Below are positions 49,603 to 61,656 of a stretch of 64,000 nt of DNA, piece after piece. Source of the stretch: Lasiosphaeria ovina (taxonomy: Eukaryota; Ascomycota; Sordariomycetes; Sordariales; Lasiosphaeriaceae); NCBI GenBank assembly GCA_033439765.1, contig JAULSN010000007.1, forward strand, positions 1,922,001-1,986,000, given 5' to 3'. Below the pieces are notes generated by a model, which did not search any database, was not told the DNA's origin, and saw nothing but the letters and a program-made list of their open reading frames with translations. The stretch's first letter is position 1. Each line of letters opens with the position of its first letter. The translations under genes were made by a program, and so were the position numbers.

Positions 49603-52029
49603 GGTGGTCCTGTGGCTGACCCGAGAGGGTGTGCTGCGGCGGGGTTGAATGGCCAAGCGGGCCGTGTGTTGCCATTACCAAGACATGATGCTTTCACAGT
49701 GGCTGGCCGCTCAGCGACGGCGTGGCAGATGGGTGAGGCTGGGATAAGTCCGGACGATTGGCCGTCGCGAATCTAGTCCACGCATTTCCAGATAAGGATA
49801 TTCGGCCTCTTCACACCGACAATAATCTCGTAGCGACGGTCTAGACTGTCCCTCGGAGACCTGGAAAAAGAGAAGAAGCGGAAATGCCCCGTGTTCGCAA
49901 CAAGGATGCCTTGTGTTCTTCTTTCTTTCTGTTCTTCTTTCCACTCGGCGGGCTGACGACCATCAGGTTGTGAGGTCTCGTCACAGGCGTGATCCAAGTA
50001 TACGTACTGTGCATCCCGACTCACGAGGACATGACCGGCGGAATCGAGAGACAAAGCTCAGGTTGTGTCTCGCGGGTTTGGCCGCCCATAAACCAAATCA
50101 GATCCACCAGACGCGCGGACTAACCCGACTTATGGAACAATCTGGGAACTAGTGACGGGCTGCGCATCCCGTCGTGCTCGATTGAATGCGTGCCGCCTGT
50201 CTGAATTCTCCATTGTGCCCCGCTGAGGAAGGGGGGGCACCAGAGCCACGGGCCTGTTCAACTGGATGGGGACGGAAGAATACTCGGCACACCCTGGACG
50301 TGTATCCAAACACCCTCCCAATGTACTGTACTGTACATACACCATTCTTGGGATCCCCTTAAGAAACGGGCATTGTGGCTTTTGGATCGCCTGGGCCGTT
50401 GGGAAGCGGCAACAACTTCGTCATTGAAGAGGGGCAGCTGCCAGTGCTCGGTTGTTTCCTGTTCAATTCGGTGCGGCAAGGACTGCCCGTTGCCAGCCGG
50501 AAAGGCGCGGCCCTTCAAAGAAGGTTCCTTGACCTGGTACCTGATAGGCCTTGCCCGCCCTTGGTTGCATGTTGGTGATATGCGCTAAATTGCGACGGCA
50601 TTTTCGAATCTCGCCCGTCTCGGATGCGCGTGTTGGTCCTGCGAGCGCTCTCCTTGCTTCCTGCAAAATACTACGATGCCAGACAGTGCTATGGCCGACA
50701 CCGGTCGATGCCGCGTAAAATTTCTCTGTCAGCGTCGAACCTAGCTAACTAGCTGAGACGAAATGCAGTTACACTATTCCCGGGAGCCGTGGATCTGTCT
50801 ATTTTATGAAGACAAGAACGTACAGAGTGCAATCCGTACTGGGCGACCCAAGCACCGCGGTACACATTGGACAATGCCGGCTGTTTTTGGCGGGGCCACT
50901 TCAACTTGGCATCAAGAGTTTTGAGACCAACCCGATCTCGAAAGCGCGGGAGCGTGGTCGGTGCCCTGTAGGTTTGGATATTAACATCTTGTCGGCCCGG
51001 TTTGTCCCACGGATGATCGACAGGAGCAAACCGCGGTGTGGGTGGCCATATTCGCGGCGTCACTTGACGTAAATGGGAGGTAAAAAAAGGCGCCGCGACA
51101 CGGATTTGGAAGGCGGGCGGCGGGTGATGCAGCAGCGTCCCGTCTCGTCCCTGATGAGGTTTCTGGGCTTTTGCCGGATCTATCATGCGAGCCAGACCGA
51201 GATGCAGTGCTGCCTTTCCGCTCTGTGTCCCGGCGTGTGCGAGGTTGCGTTGCTGTGTCTCTCCTTGTGAATGTGCCATTCCCTGGTGTTCCGCGGCGGT
51301 GATTACTTCATAATTGCGTCCCTACCTTACTTAGCTCCAGTCTTCCGGTGACCTGATCGCATCTCAGCATCTTGGCTAGGCGGCAAGGAGGGCCGTCTTG
51401 TATGCGAGGCTCTTGTGTCGATTCGACTCACTTACTCACCCATGGGCTCACACCGAATCCCTTCTTCCAATGGCAACTCGGGAGCGATATCCGTATTAGG
51501 TTGATGTGTGTAATTCTAGGCTATCGTGTCTCGTCACGAGTAAGAGCCGACGGGGTGGGCACACACATTCAATATGGACCTCGGTGCCGCCCCCCCCCTC
51601 TTCGAAATGCTCCTCTTTTCGGCGCAACGATAGTGTTACGATTTATTGCTGTCGGGAGGTTCTGTGGAGTCAAGATCGGATCCTGCTCTCGGAGAATTGG
51701 TGCGGCGTTGTCCTGGATGAGATTCTGACTTTGACTACGAGGTGCAACTACCCGGTCTGTTTATCTCACGTCATCGCCGCGCGCGCAAGCTGGCTGGCTA
51801 GCTAGCATCTTGCTATTGTCATGCCGGCGGCCACTGACGTGTGTTTCTCGCCTCGTTTTCTCCTGCTTCGCCTCTGTTTTGTGAAATTTAACCGGCGGTC
51901 CTGCATTTGATAATAGCGACGCCATAGCAAGCATCTGAGTCTTTTTTTTGCCCCTCGACTGAGACCAGCATTGAGGGGCCTGCACCATTCAGCTGACCAT
52001 GATTCCAGGGAGGGAGGGAGGATAAATGG

Positions 52030-52049
52030 CGTGTGTGTGTGTGTGTGCT
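52030..52049 (+). repeat. GT dinucleotide repeat
   Basis: About nine to ten GT units in the gene-poor tract. Confidence 0.85.
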
Positions 52050-52924
52050 GTGCTCAAGCGAAAGGCCCTTCTTGTTGGTGGTTTGGAAGCGTCACTGCCA
52101 ACTGGTGACTGTCCGACTGACCACTGTCGGGCTGCTTTGCTGGGGTCATTCTGGCGGAGGGACGAGGAGGCGGAAAATGTTTCGCATTTCGTCCGGCCGC
52201 ATCCTGTTTCTTCATCGTACCTACGCGCAGCTCGCGGGACGGTCCACGCCTGCTTGCGACCCTACGGTTGTACCTGCCCCGGCACCCACCCCTGGGAACC
52301 CCAGTGCTGCGTGCATGCACTCAGATGACCCCGTTTCGGGCCCAACTTCCCAGGCTCCATTGGCCACCGACCAGGGTCTGCGTGCGACATCCTTGGTACC
52401 CGACAGACATCGGCGTGAGCCGTGAGGTCGCGGAAAAAAAAAAAAAAACCACACTACTATCCTGGTCGGGTACCCCTCCCCACAGGACAGACGCTGGCGC
52501 ACCCGTGCCGTCGTCCAGCGCAGAGCCAAAAGACGGGACCAGGGCAGGGCAGCCCAAGAGGCCGTGAATCAACCTTCGTACCCCTTTCCCGCCCGGCCGC
52601 CCTCCCGTGTACGCCGTGCTCCCGCGCGCAGAGAACGTGGAAGCCTCTTTCCATCGCATCTTCCGTCAACGTCGAGGGTTTTTGGCTTCCCATGGAGTGC
52701 CTTGGGTCGGAACAAGACCAGCCGCAGCCCGGTGCAGCTTGGTGGGTGTAGCGCAGGCGCAAGTACCAACTGGGAAAGCATACCTCCGTCTAGAACATAC
52801 TATGTGAGGTAGGCAGGCACAAAGTTACAGTACGAATACCTTGCTAAGGTGCGGATACGGATATGCCCTGACCTCCATGGAAGGTTGCCTCAGGAGCTGC
52901 CAACTTATTCTCAGCGACCTGAGT

Positions 52925-53194
52925 TTATGTTGCGGCGTCTCTTCCAAACCGCTCGGTTTCTCCCCGGACCATAACTGAAAGATGCATGCCTATAGTGCTT
53001 GCAAGGTCTTGGTTCTGACCTTCCCATTGGATCTCAAACGATAGGTGGTTGCGATCAATCTCTGGAACACTGGCACCAAGAGCAATTCGCGGCAGATCAA
53101 ATCGCTTTGTTTGTTTTTTGTGACCATACGTAAGGTAGAGTGACCTAGTAGATGCGTCCAGGAGTAACCTGCCGGTATTGCTTTTACAGCTCAT
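52925..53194 (-). CDS. Small coding-like ORF, unknown function
   Basis: An 89-codon frame from an ATG at 53194 to TAA at 52925. It begins MSCKSNTGRLLLDASTRSLY and has an ordinary mix of hydrophobic, acidic and basic residues (SFEIQWEGQNQDLASTIGM), unlike the Arg/Pro/Ser-rich translations around it. Base composition is also lower in GC than the flanks. I recognise no family and see no signal peptide. It could be a small orphan gene or one exon of a decayed gene. Confidence 0.28.
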   Translation of the reverse strand: MSCKSNTGRLLLDASTRSLYLTYGHKKQTKRFDLPRIALGASVPEIDRNHLSFEIQWEGQNQDLASTIGMHLSVMVRGETERFGRDAAT

Positions 53195-53855
53195 TGATTG
53201 CAATTGCTGTCACCCTCGGCTTCCCACGGCCCTCGCTAGGCCATTTGCCCGGCTCAGCTGCCCTTGGCTAAAAGTGCTTCTGGTATGCCCCAAGGGCAAC
53301 ATCGTCAATTTTGTCTCGGGGTTGCTCTCGCTCGCGCCTCCCATCTAGATTTTGCCATGCCGGCGGTAATCTTGGAACAGATTAGCGGCGCGATCGAGAC
53401 AATTCAGTGCCGAAAAGGCCGCGAGTGACTTGACACTTTGCCAGCATTCTATTGGTCGGAGAAAGGAAAAGATGGAAACAGCAACCAGGAGAGGCGGGCG
53501 GATGAGGAACAGAAAGGCGGGTCGGTCGGGGAGACAAACAAAATGCAAATGGGTCAGATCAGAGGATAAGTATTCGGCCGGGCATTCCCTCCCACCGACA
53601 TGCCCACCTAATGCTGAGGTGATGGAACGGCTGGGAAAGTTCCTGCCCCGATCAAGTCAACGGTGGCGTTGGGCCCCAATCGAACCCCAGCCAAACAAAC
53701 CGACTGGCCGGGACGGACCACCGAGCCATAGCGGGAGCTTGTGCCGGCAAATGCATCGGTGCATTCACGGCCGGTCACAGCCACTCTCCTGCCTCAAGCT
53801 GCTGCCCTGAGCGAAACAAGTAAGATAGGATCAAATGTCAATACTGTACTTTACG

Positions 53856-53881
53856 GCAGCACTTTACGGCAGCACACCAGT
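53856..53881 (+). repeat. 13-bp perfect tandem duplication
   Basis: The unit TTTACGGCAGCAC occurs twice back to back. No gene overlaps it. Confidence 0.75.
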
Positions 53882-54860
53882 AAGATCGGGCACAGTCAGT
53901 CCTCCAAGGCCCATGCGCGCTGCAGAGGCTTTTCAGCGTCTCCATTGACGTTTCCTGGGCTGGTCGATTATTATTTCGCTCGGCGCCGGGGCTTGGTGCC
54001 TGGTTTTGCCTTCGGCGGCGACTCAGTGAGAGTGAGGTGAGAGCGTACTAAGTATATTATTCCGAGCAGGTCACCTCGTCCGTGGAGTCTGACGACCCAG
54101 GGATCTTCTCGCACCGCCATCGACATCCTCGTCTGTGACCTGCCGTTACAAGACCACCACCCCCGCCGTCGGTGGCGCCCAGGTCTCACCTGTGTTTCTG
54201 GCTCGCCGAGTCCCCAAGAGCACTTGGACTTGGGCTCGGCCCCCAAACTCTTTTGCCTGCTGTGTTGTGCGTGCTATGCAGCCAAGTGCAATAAAAACTT
54301 CATAACCTGTGTCGGTACTTCCCTCAGTCGAATTGAGTAACGTGTTACCGAGTACCTAGGTGAGGAAGGCGGGAACGTAAAGTACGGATTGCTCGATGGC
54401 AGAGCCCCACATAAACAGGGCCCGAATCACAGAAACACAGAGGAACCAGGCACACAAGCACAGAGCCAGGCCGCTCGGAGCCGTTGGTGCACCGCATGAA
54501 TTGATATCCGTCCGAGGCTGGGAAACGGCGCAGCAGACGGCCACATTCTGCCGGATGGTTTCTCAGCGTTGAAGGCGCAACGCATGGACGTTGAGCGGCC
54601 CACCTCGCCTTTTTGTAGCTCAGAGCTTGGGTATCCGTACATCGGGTAGGCTGAAGTTGCTGAGGGCCCATCAAAGTTGTGTCCCGGCGGGAGTGGCTCG
54701 CACCGCGTTGGCACTTGAACGGAAGGGACAAATCAAGACGAGACACCCGACGGGCAGCTGTTGGGAACTCTCTTTTTTCCCCTGGGGCTCCAAGGTCCTG
54801 CGGCCCCAGCTGCGACCACCGCCCGCGAGCTGCCGCCCTGGTGGGTTCGACAACCTGGAA

Positions 54861-54896
54861 GTACAGTACATTACAGTACTAAGTACTCCGTACAGC
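54861..54896. repeat. Cluster of GTAC/AGTAC palindromic units
   Basis: Within about 35 bp there are repeated AGTAC, CAGTAC and TACTCCGTAC strings. A second cluster with the same elements lies at about 55146-55196. Both are 2.3-2.6 kb upstream of the zinc-cluster factor start. They could be hairpin-forming or protein-binding sites; nothing assigns a factor. Confidence 0.5.
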
Positions 54897-55299
54897 GCGC
54901 GACAAGAAGGAAATCAGGCCGTGGGCAGCACTCGGGCGCTGGAACGTCACTGGGCGCTGGCCCATGCCCCTCACTTGATTGGCACTACGGTCCGCACCTG
55001 CTCGAAAGAGGCAATCGCGCCCACACAACCTTACCCACTCCCCCTCGCTCCGAGCCACCTGCACCCGACCACTCCTTCGCTCCGCGCTGGGACCAGCCGC
55101 AGTCCAGGGGAGGGCGTGTGGTTAGTTGGACAGCAGGGGCCCAAGGTACTGTACTCCGTACCCAAGGCATGTATGAACAGTACGTATCCGTACTTCCATG
55201 GGTGGGTTGAGCAGCCCACCACCCTCCACCTACCTCCGCTAGCACCCAACCCCGGTCGGGGCAGTTCCCAGCAAACCTCCATCGCCGGGTCTGAAATCT

Positions 55300-57481
55300 G
55301 GGACAGGGCACGGCGCTGGAGCCTGTGACCCAACCTACCTACACCCCCCAAGCACCAATCCGTCATAAGGCCGGGCCCTTTTCATCCAGCCCGTTTCTCC
55401 CGACCTTGCGTCTCCCCAACCTTGCACGCGCGACGTGGAATTGGTCGGCGCGAGCCTTGGGCCTTACATCTGCACGTCCGCCGTCCACTGCGCTGCCAGC
55501 CAAACCGCTCGCCGCTTGACCCCGTCACGCAACCTGGAACGGCGCGAGGTGACTCTTTCCGTCTCGCCTTTAGTTTTCGATCCGCATTGCAAAAGGTGAG
55601 CTTTCTCCGGAGCATCGACTGAGTCTTCCTTTTTCCACTTGGAGCTTGTCTTTGGGTGCAGAAGCCAGAAACAGCCACCGCCCACCCACCTTCGGCCCGC
55701 CCGCTACACGGAACAAGCCCCAACTGTTTTCCCAGTTCCCACGCCCTGCCCGCCTCTGGGCTGTTGTGGGGACTGGCAGTGTCACAGCCATCAAAGCTTG
55801 CTCAACCTGGAGGAACAACGAGACCAACAAGCAGCAACAGCAATAATTAGGACAAGCAACAACTAATTGAATCCCGAACCCGCAGGCTCCTCCTCGCCGC
55901 GTTGGCGTCGCAGCCGATCGCTTATTTTCAGGTCCTCGTCCAACAGCTGCAGCGCATTTTTGCTCGTTGGCGGCAAACAGACTCGCCTTGTGTTGCCGTG
56001 CTGTGCTGGACCATACTGTACTGTTCACACACCGGTTTGTAGTACACCTTGTACTCGGTTGTGTCCCCCTTCTCTCGCTCCTGGTTTTTCTTTTTCTTTT
56101 TCTTTCTCTCGTTGAGAAAGGGAGCTTGCCTGTGTTCGAATCTGCCACGAGGTACGTGTAAAATTTCTTCTTGTTATCAAAAGTTTCTGCATCGTTTTTG
56201 GCAGATTTTCATGTTGCGGACAGCCCAAACGTTCGTCTCCTCTCCCGCACGAGGGAGAGTTGTGGGAGTGGAGCATTTTGGTTGGAGAGGCGGTCAGGAA
56301 GGAAGCGAAAAGGCAAGGCCATCCTTCCTGGTGGTGCAGCTGCGCTGCACCTCACAGGCGACGGCGACTCATGCTTTTTGCTCCTCTTTTTTACTAATTT
56401 CCATCGGCCGAACCCGTTGCGGCTTGTTGGTCTTGCGCCCACCCTTCCATCTTGGTCCTTCGGTTCCTGCTGCGGCTGCAGGCGCTGCTGGTTGTTGTCG
56501 CTGCTCATCCCTCCCCTGTCAGCCAACGCTTCTCTGGGTGCCCTGCCTCCATCAAGCGACCGAAGGCCGCTGGGGTGCAGCATTGGCGCGCCAGTGGTCA
56601 ATTGCTTGATTCATTACAGCAGCGGGCAGCCCTGCTTGTTGCTTTCCACCTTTGAGGCGTGTTTTTCGTGTACATTTTCTCTCTTTTCTTTTTCTTTTTC
56701 TTTTTCTCTTTCTGTTTCCCCTTCCAGCCTTTTAGTCTGGACTTTCCTGGCGCCGCAAGAAGTCACTGCTCCCCAGTACCATTTTGGCTTTCAGCCCAGC
56801 TGGCCTTATCAGACTCGCCTCGAAACTGGAGCTAATAACGTTGGGACCCAGGCCGTCTGCAAGAAGGGAACTCCCGCCCATTGATAAGGCCCCGTCTCGC
56901 CTTTCCGGCGCACCACGCTTCCACCATTACCCGCCCGCCTCAACTCTCGCATTCCGAGGTCATTTTGAGAGCTACGCCCGGGCACCCTCCACTCACGCGT
57001 CTGGTCTTGATTGCGCCCACAATCCTCCCGCCCACCTCTCCGCGCATTTGCTCCCTTTTCAGTTTTGGTATTCTGCCAGCCCCTGACGCTCGAGACTCTA
57101 CCCGCCCACCCTCGGGAACGTCACGCTATCGCGCTCCCGCCCCGGTGGATTCACTGGCCTACTAATATCAAGGCTCTTCCCGCCCTGCCGCCGATCTCCA
57201 TCCGTTTTAACCACCAACCCCCCAGCCTCGACCTTCAGTGTTGGGGGCCCTTGGACTCAAAAGCCGCGCAGGTCCCTCGGTTCTTTGCATGACTTTTTCA
57301 GTCCTGCTCTGTTAAAGTCTTCAACCTGGCAGTTGAGCATCGGAGACGCAGGATATTAATCGAGGCCGTAGAGATTCCAGCGTCTGCCCATATCACACAC
57401 ACCTACCCAGGCAGGCTTTTGTCGTCGACAGTCGAGCACGCTTCTTGCATCAGTCTGGCGCATGCCACGGGTTTTCGTAGT
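55300..57481 (+). promoter_or_regulatory. Pyrimidine-rich promoter and probable long leader of the zinc-cluster gene
   Basis: The stretch is strongly C/T-rich on the plus strand, with T/C tracts at about 56086-56117 and 56680-56728; the second ends in TTCCAG, a strong acceptor-like site. Possible donors include AAAGGTGAGC near 55590 and GGTACGTGT near 56152. CT-rich DNA upstream of the start codon is typical of filamentous-fungal promoters and leaders. One or more leader introns are plausible but cannot be fixed without transcripts. Confidence 0.4.
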
Positions 57482-58934
57482 ATGGCAAACGATCAGCAAG
57501 GAGGAAGAGGGTATCCGCCACGAGATCACCAGGAGAATTCACAGTATCCATCACCTCCCGAAGTAGACGACGACCGAACACGGCAATACCCGCCGCCCGC
57601 GGCACCAGGCGTCATGACTCTACCCTCGCTGCAGTATTCGCCCCCAGCTCCGGGATATACGCCAGACCCGCGATATCCCGACCCGCGTTACTCAACTGAC
57701 CCGCGCTACACACAGGACCAGAGGGGCGGCTGGTCCTCGGAGTCCCCAACGAACGCGAATGGATATCCCCCACCTCACCCGGACCCGCGCTTTCAGCTAG
57801 CTCCCGTTGTCCCTGCGCATCCGCCTCATCTCGCCCACCCCGCCCACCTGGACCGAAGACAGTATGACGAGCGCCGCCAGCACGACGAACGGAGGCAGTT
57901 TGACGAGAGGAGGCAGTATGGTGACCAGTACTACCAGTCACAAGGCCCCCCGCCTCAAGGTAGGGCTGGATCGTATGGAAACGACGGGTACCCATACCGG
58001 TATTCGCCGCCAGCAAACTACCCATATGGGAACGCGCCACCACAACAGCCACAGCCGCCGCAACAGCAAGCTGCGCCAAGACAAAGGACGTCGATTGCTT
58101 GCCGGTATTGCAGGAAGAGAAAGGTATTTCTTCCTCCGACATGTTTGCTGTCCGTTACGCTAACTCTATGCCCTAAAGATCCGATGCAGCGGGTATGCTA
58201 ATACTCCCAATGGCAAATGCACGAACTGTGACAAGCTGCGGATCGAGTGTGTTTTCCAGCCCGTCTCGTCGAATTCCTCTACCGCGTTCGTTCCTGTATC
58301 AGCAGTCCCAGGAGGGGTACCGCCGGGAACGCCGCTCTATGGCGCCTATGGCCAGCCTCTGCCTCCGTCAGCTGGTCAGGCACCGCAGCCGAGAGGCTAC
58401 CCACAATCTTCGTCTGACTACCCGCCTCCCCTGCACTCGCCTACAAGTCGCTACCCTCCGCCTCCGTACGACGATAGGGATCGGGATCCGGGGCGTCGTA
58501 GAACTCGGCCTTCAGATGAGGGCCACGGCCTACGCCTTCCGCCTCCAAACTATCCCCCAGATGAAGATCCCCGCCGGCGCTCCCCTGTTTCCAACGAAGG
58601 CAACGGCACCCCTCCAAACTCATACCACCAGTATCAAGCTGGATATGAAGACAGAACCCCTACACCTCGGCATAGCCCTGGAGGTCCTCTTTCTTCCGGG
58701 CCGATACAGGTGGCGGCTCCTGCCCCCCCTCCGCAACAGCAACAGTCACCCTCTCAGTCTCAGTCACCGCAGCAGCCACAAACTCAGCCCCAGTTCCCGA
58801 CGACTTCTAATCCGATGAGTTTGAACCACCTCATGGGCGGCCCGAGCGGCCCTGGCGCCCCGGAATCTCGGGACCGCGGATCCGCTAGCGAAATTGATCG
58901 GAATATGCTTGGACGGCTTAACAGGCGATCGTAG
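57482..58934 (+). CDS. Zn(II)2Cys6 transcription factor with proline/glutamine-rich flanks
   Basis: Predicted 465-residue protein in two exons, 57482-58123 and 58179-58934, with a 55-nt intron (GTATTT...AAAG) joining CRKRK|IRCSG in the middle of the zinc cluster. The cluster spans residues 207-238 with spacing C-x2-C-x6-C-x10-C-x2-C-x6-C (CRYCRKRKIRC ... CTNCDKLRIEC), a canonical GAL4-type binuclear domain. The N-terminal half is Pro/Tyr/Asp/Arg-rich with DPRY units and a six-residue repeat of the RRQYDE type (about residues 122-146). The C-terminal half is Pro/Gln/Ser-rich and ends MLGRLNRRS. No fungal transcription-factor middle homology region is present, so it belongs to the smaller class with only the DNA-binding fold plus disordered regions. 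The start is the first ATG in frame. Nuclear sequence-specific regulator; targets unknown. Confidence 0.88.
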
Positions 58935-61630
58935 GGGGACTGCCAGGTCGGTTTCAATACGATCGCTGGAGGAGTCGGGTTTAATGGGCCTCATCTGCTG
59001 AAGATTCGATCTGCTACCCAGCCCCTCAGTCACCACACTCGGTGGAGTGGTTCTTAATCACAACACAAGCTGCACTAGATGCCTTTTATATTTCTTTACA
59101 TACTTCTAGCTTTCGCCTATGCTGGTATTGGCGTCGCACAGCCGCCCGTCTTCGACTTTTCTTGCTATGCCGTTACGACAAAAACTGGACGGAGGTTGAT
59201 TGTATGTCGGTTAAGGCTGTGCGAGGGCCCGAGAGGCTTTATTGCAAGTCGGCAAAACATCCCCCAGCCGTGCCCAGATAATTACCAGCAATGGATTAGA
59301 CTCTGGCCAAACATATGATTTGCTTTCTTGTTATTTTATTTTTCCCATTCCGTTTTCTACTTCATTTTTATTTTCCATTGTGTCAATTTTCGTTACGGGA
59401 ACATCACAGGGCAATGGAGATTGTAGCGAAAGATTGGGATTGCCTCACGGCGCAATGTGTTTTACTCGGGTCTCGCGGCGTGTTTTCGTTTAGTCTATCG
59501 GCTTTCCTTAGAGGGCGGTGCCCGAGTTGGCACCCGGCCCAAGGCTTGCGACAATACTGTCCGCCTAATGACATCGATCAGGGATCGTTGCACAAGCGGA
59601 CTTTGAGGTTCTGTTCTGGGGAGGTAACACGGGGCGGGAAGCACGAATTTGAAGCAAGACTGGTCTTAGTGTGTGAACACAGCCAAGTCTTGTCCAACAG
59701 GCTCGGATTTTGATTGTGTCTGGGCGGAGAAAAGGGGCAGCCACCTGACAGGCAGGAGCGGTTTGGGCCGGATTGCGCCGGTTCGTGCCTCGTCCCGGCC
59801 AGATATTGTCGCATGCAGTTTACGCTCAATGTAGTTAACAGTATCGGCAAATAGTTGAGTTGGCGATTCTTTTCTTAGTCACAAACTCAACCAACATTAG
59901 AACCGAGCCCGTCCTCTTCGTGACACTGCCGCTGGCACTAAGTGGCTTGCAGGGGGTTGGTTTGTTGTGCCTCAGACAAGCGTCGACAGGGCTGCAGGGC
60001 AACCACGGACGTCGTTTCTCTTCCAACAAGCTTTGCCTCGCTGACTGCTTTCATCTTGCAGCAGCCTCTGATTCTGCAGACGGATAAGCGTCGCATACTC
60101 GCATCGGGTGGTGAGCCGTGACGTACCCAAGTGCCTACGCTGCCATGCGCGGTGGGCGTTCGGCTTGCAGTCGCACCGTGTCCCGATTTATGTCCATCCC
60201 GAGCGGCCGAAACTCATAGCCTGTGTTACCTCCCCGAACGTCCAGACAGACAGCTTGGAAATATCGGGATCCCAGCAGCCCCATTGATGGATGCTGCGCG
60301 ATGGACCGTGACAGTCAGCCCTTCTCCTGGCCATGCTGCTGCTAGTCCAGCCCGCACGGGTCAGCGGGCGTCTGTGTTCGAGCCGGGCGGTAGCTGACGT
60401 GACATGCAGCCTTCCCAGCGAGCTAGTGTCCCCCTCCCTCCCTCCTTTTCGAGCCTTTGCGGGATACATACGGACGGAGCCAACACGGCAGCGATACGTC
60501 CAAGCTTGGACTGCTGCTGCCCGGTGGCAGCTATGCCTTTTCGCGCTTGATCGCTGAGCCAACCCAAGCCTGCCCCCTTAGCGCCCACACAGGAACGAGA
60601 ATGGATTCATACTTTTCGAGCTGCATTCCTTATAACAGTTGCCGTTGGCCAGCAACTAGTCAAGAACAGCACTTCCATCTCCACGCAGGCTTGCTCATTT
60701 GCCACATGTTGGCAGATATGAGATACCGTTAGCTGCAAGACGGTAATTACGGCAACAAATCGAAGGAAGCTGTACAGCACACCAGAAGCCCGAGCCGGGT
60801 TTCTCCTAGTCTACCCAGTCTTGACACCCAGGGCAGGAGGCATCACACCGCTACCACTCACAATCACCATCAACTTCAGTCGCACGGGCTTCGGGCGGCC
60901 GAAAAGCCTACCGCCTCCATCCGCTCTATGCAGCCCCGCGCTTTTCGCCACTGGACGGCGCCATGGCCAACGCCTCGCGCTGACACGCGTCTAACGGCCC
61001 AGCTCGACTGCCATCAATGCCGTCTAAGTTCGAGACTAGACTAGACTAGACCAAGAGGCGGTCAACCGGTTTAGTGCTATTGGGTCTGAGATCTCAGCGT
61101 CGAGGTTTCGATAGTTCCATCTACCTAGCTCCCCGCTCCTCCCTTGCATCGATCTTGCTCTCTTGGCGTCGACTTTAGAGATGCGTCGAGAGGTGTTGCT
61201 TCTCTTTCTCTTTCCTTTTCATTTCCCTCTCTCAGCCCGGCTGGACAGCGAGCTGAGGCCATGTGCGATGACTACAAGGGCATCATCCGCGTCTCAAAAA
61301 GAAACCTAACCGCCTCTGTCTTGCTTTGCTGATACATAAGCGTGCCATTCCAACACGAAACTCACGCATGCGCGCGCACACGTGTCTGACGTATTTGGCA
61401 TCGCAAGACTACCTAGGTAGTCTAGCCCCCTTTTTTCTTTTTTCTTTTTTTTTGGGGGGGGGGCCTGCGGGCCGCAAAGATGGCCATGGTATTTCTTTTT
61501 CTTTTTCCCTTCTCGGCCCCTTATTGTGGTCGGGGAGAGAAGCTAAATTTAAGCTGCAGATCTGGGGCGCGCCCTCCCGGACATTGATAGGTAAACTACC
61601 GAATTTATCTTCTCCCCGCTGGTGGTGGCT

Positions 61631-61656
61631 GCGGCGGCGGCGGCGGCGGCGGCGGT
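61631..61656 (+). repeat. CGG trinucleotide microsatellite
   Basis: About eight to nine CGG units in non-coding DNA downstream of the zinc-cluster gene. Confidence 0.88.

Larger units (their letters stand above)
36630..57481. other. About 20 kb without a convincing gene
   Basis: Both strands were read for recognisable protein families and spliced frames; none was found. Many long open frames exist, but they overlap on both strands in GC-rich or repeat DNA and lack family resemblance. Four weak candidates are listed separately. The tract is rich in G homopolymers, microsatellites and short GTAC palindromes. The right end, from about 55.3 kb, is pyrimidine-rich and probably the promoter and leader of the transcription factor that starts at 57482. 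Confidence 0.6.

Noticed and set aside
50590..50625. TTCGAATC resembling a tRNA T loop (also near 56133 and 25618)
   Set aside because: Flanking bases do not form the five-base T stem and no upstream cloverleaf can be drawn.
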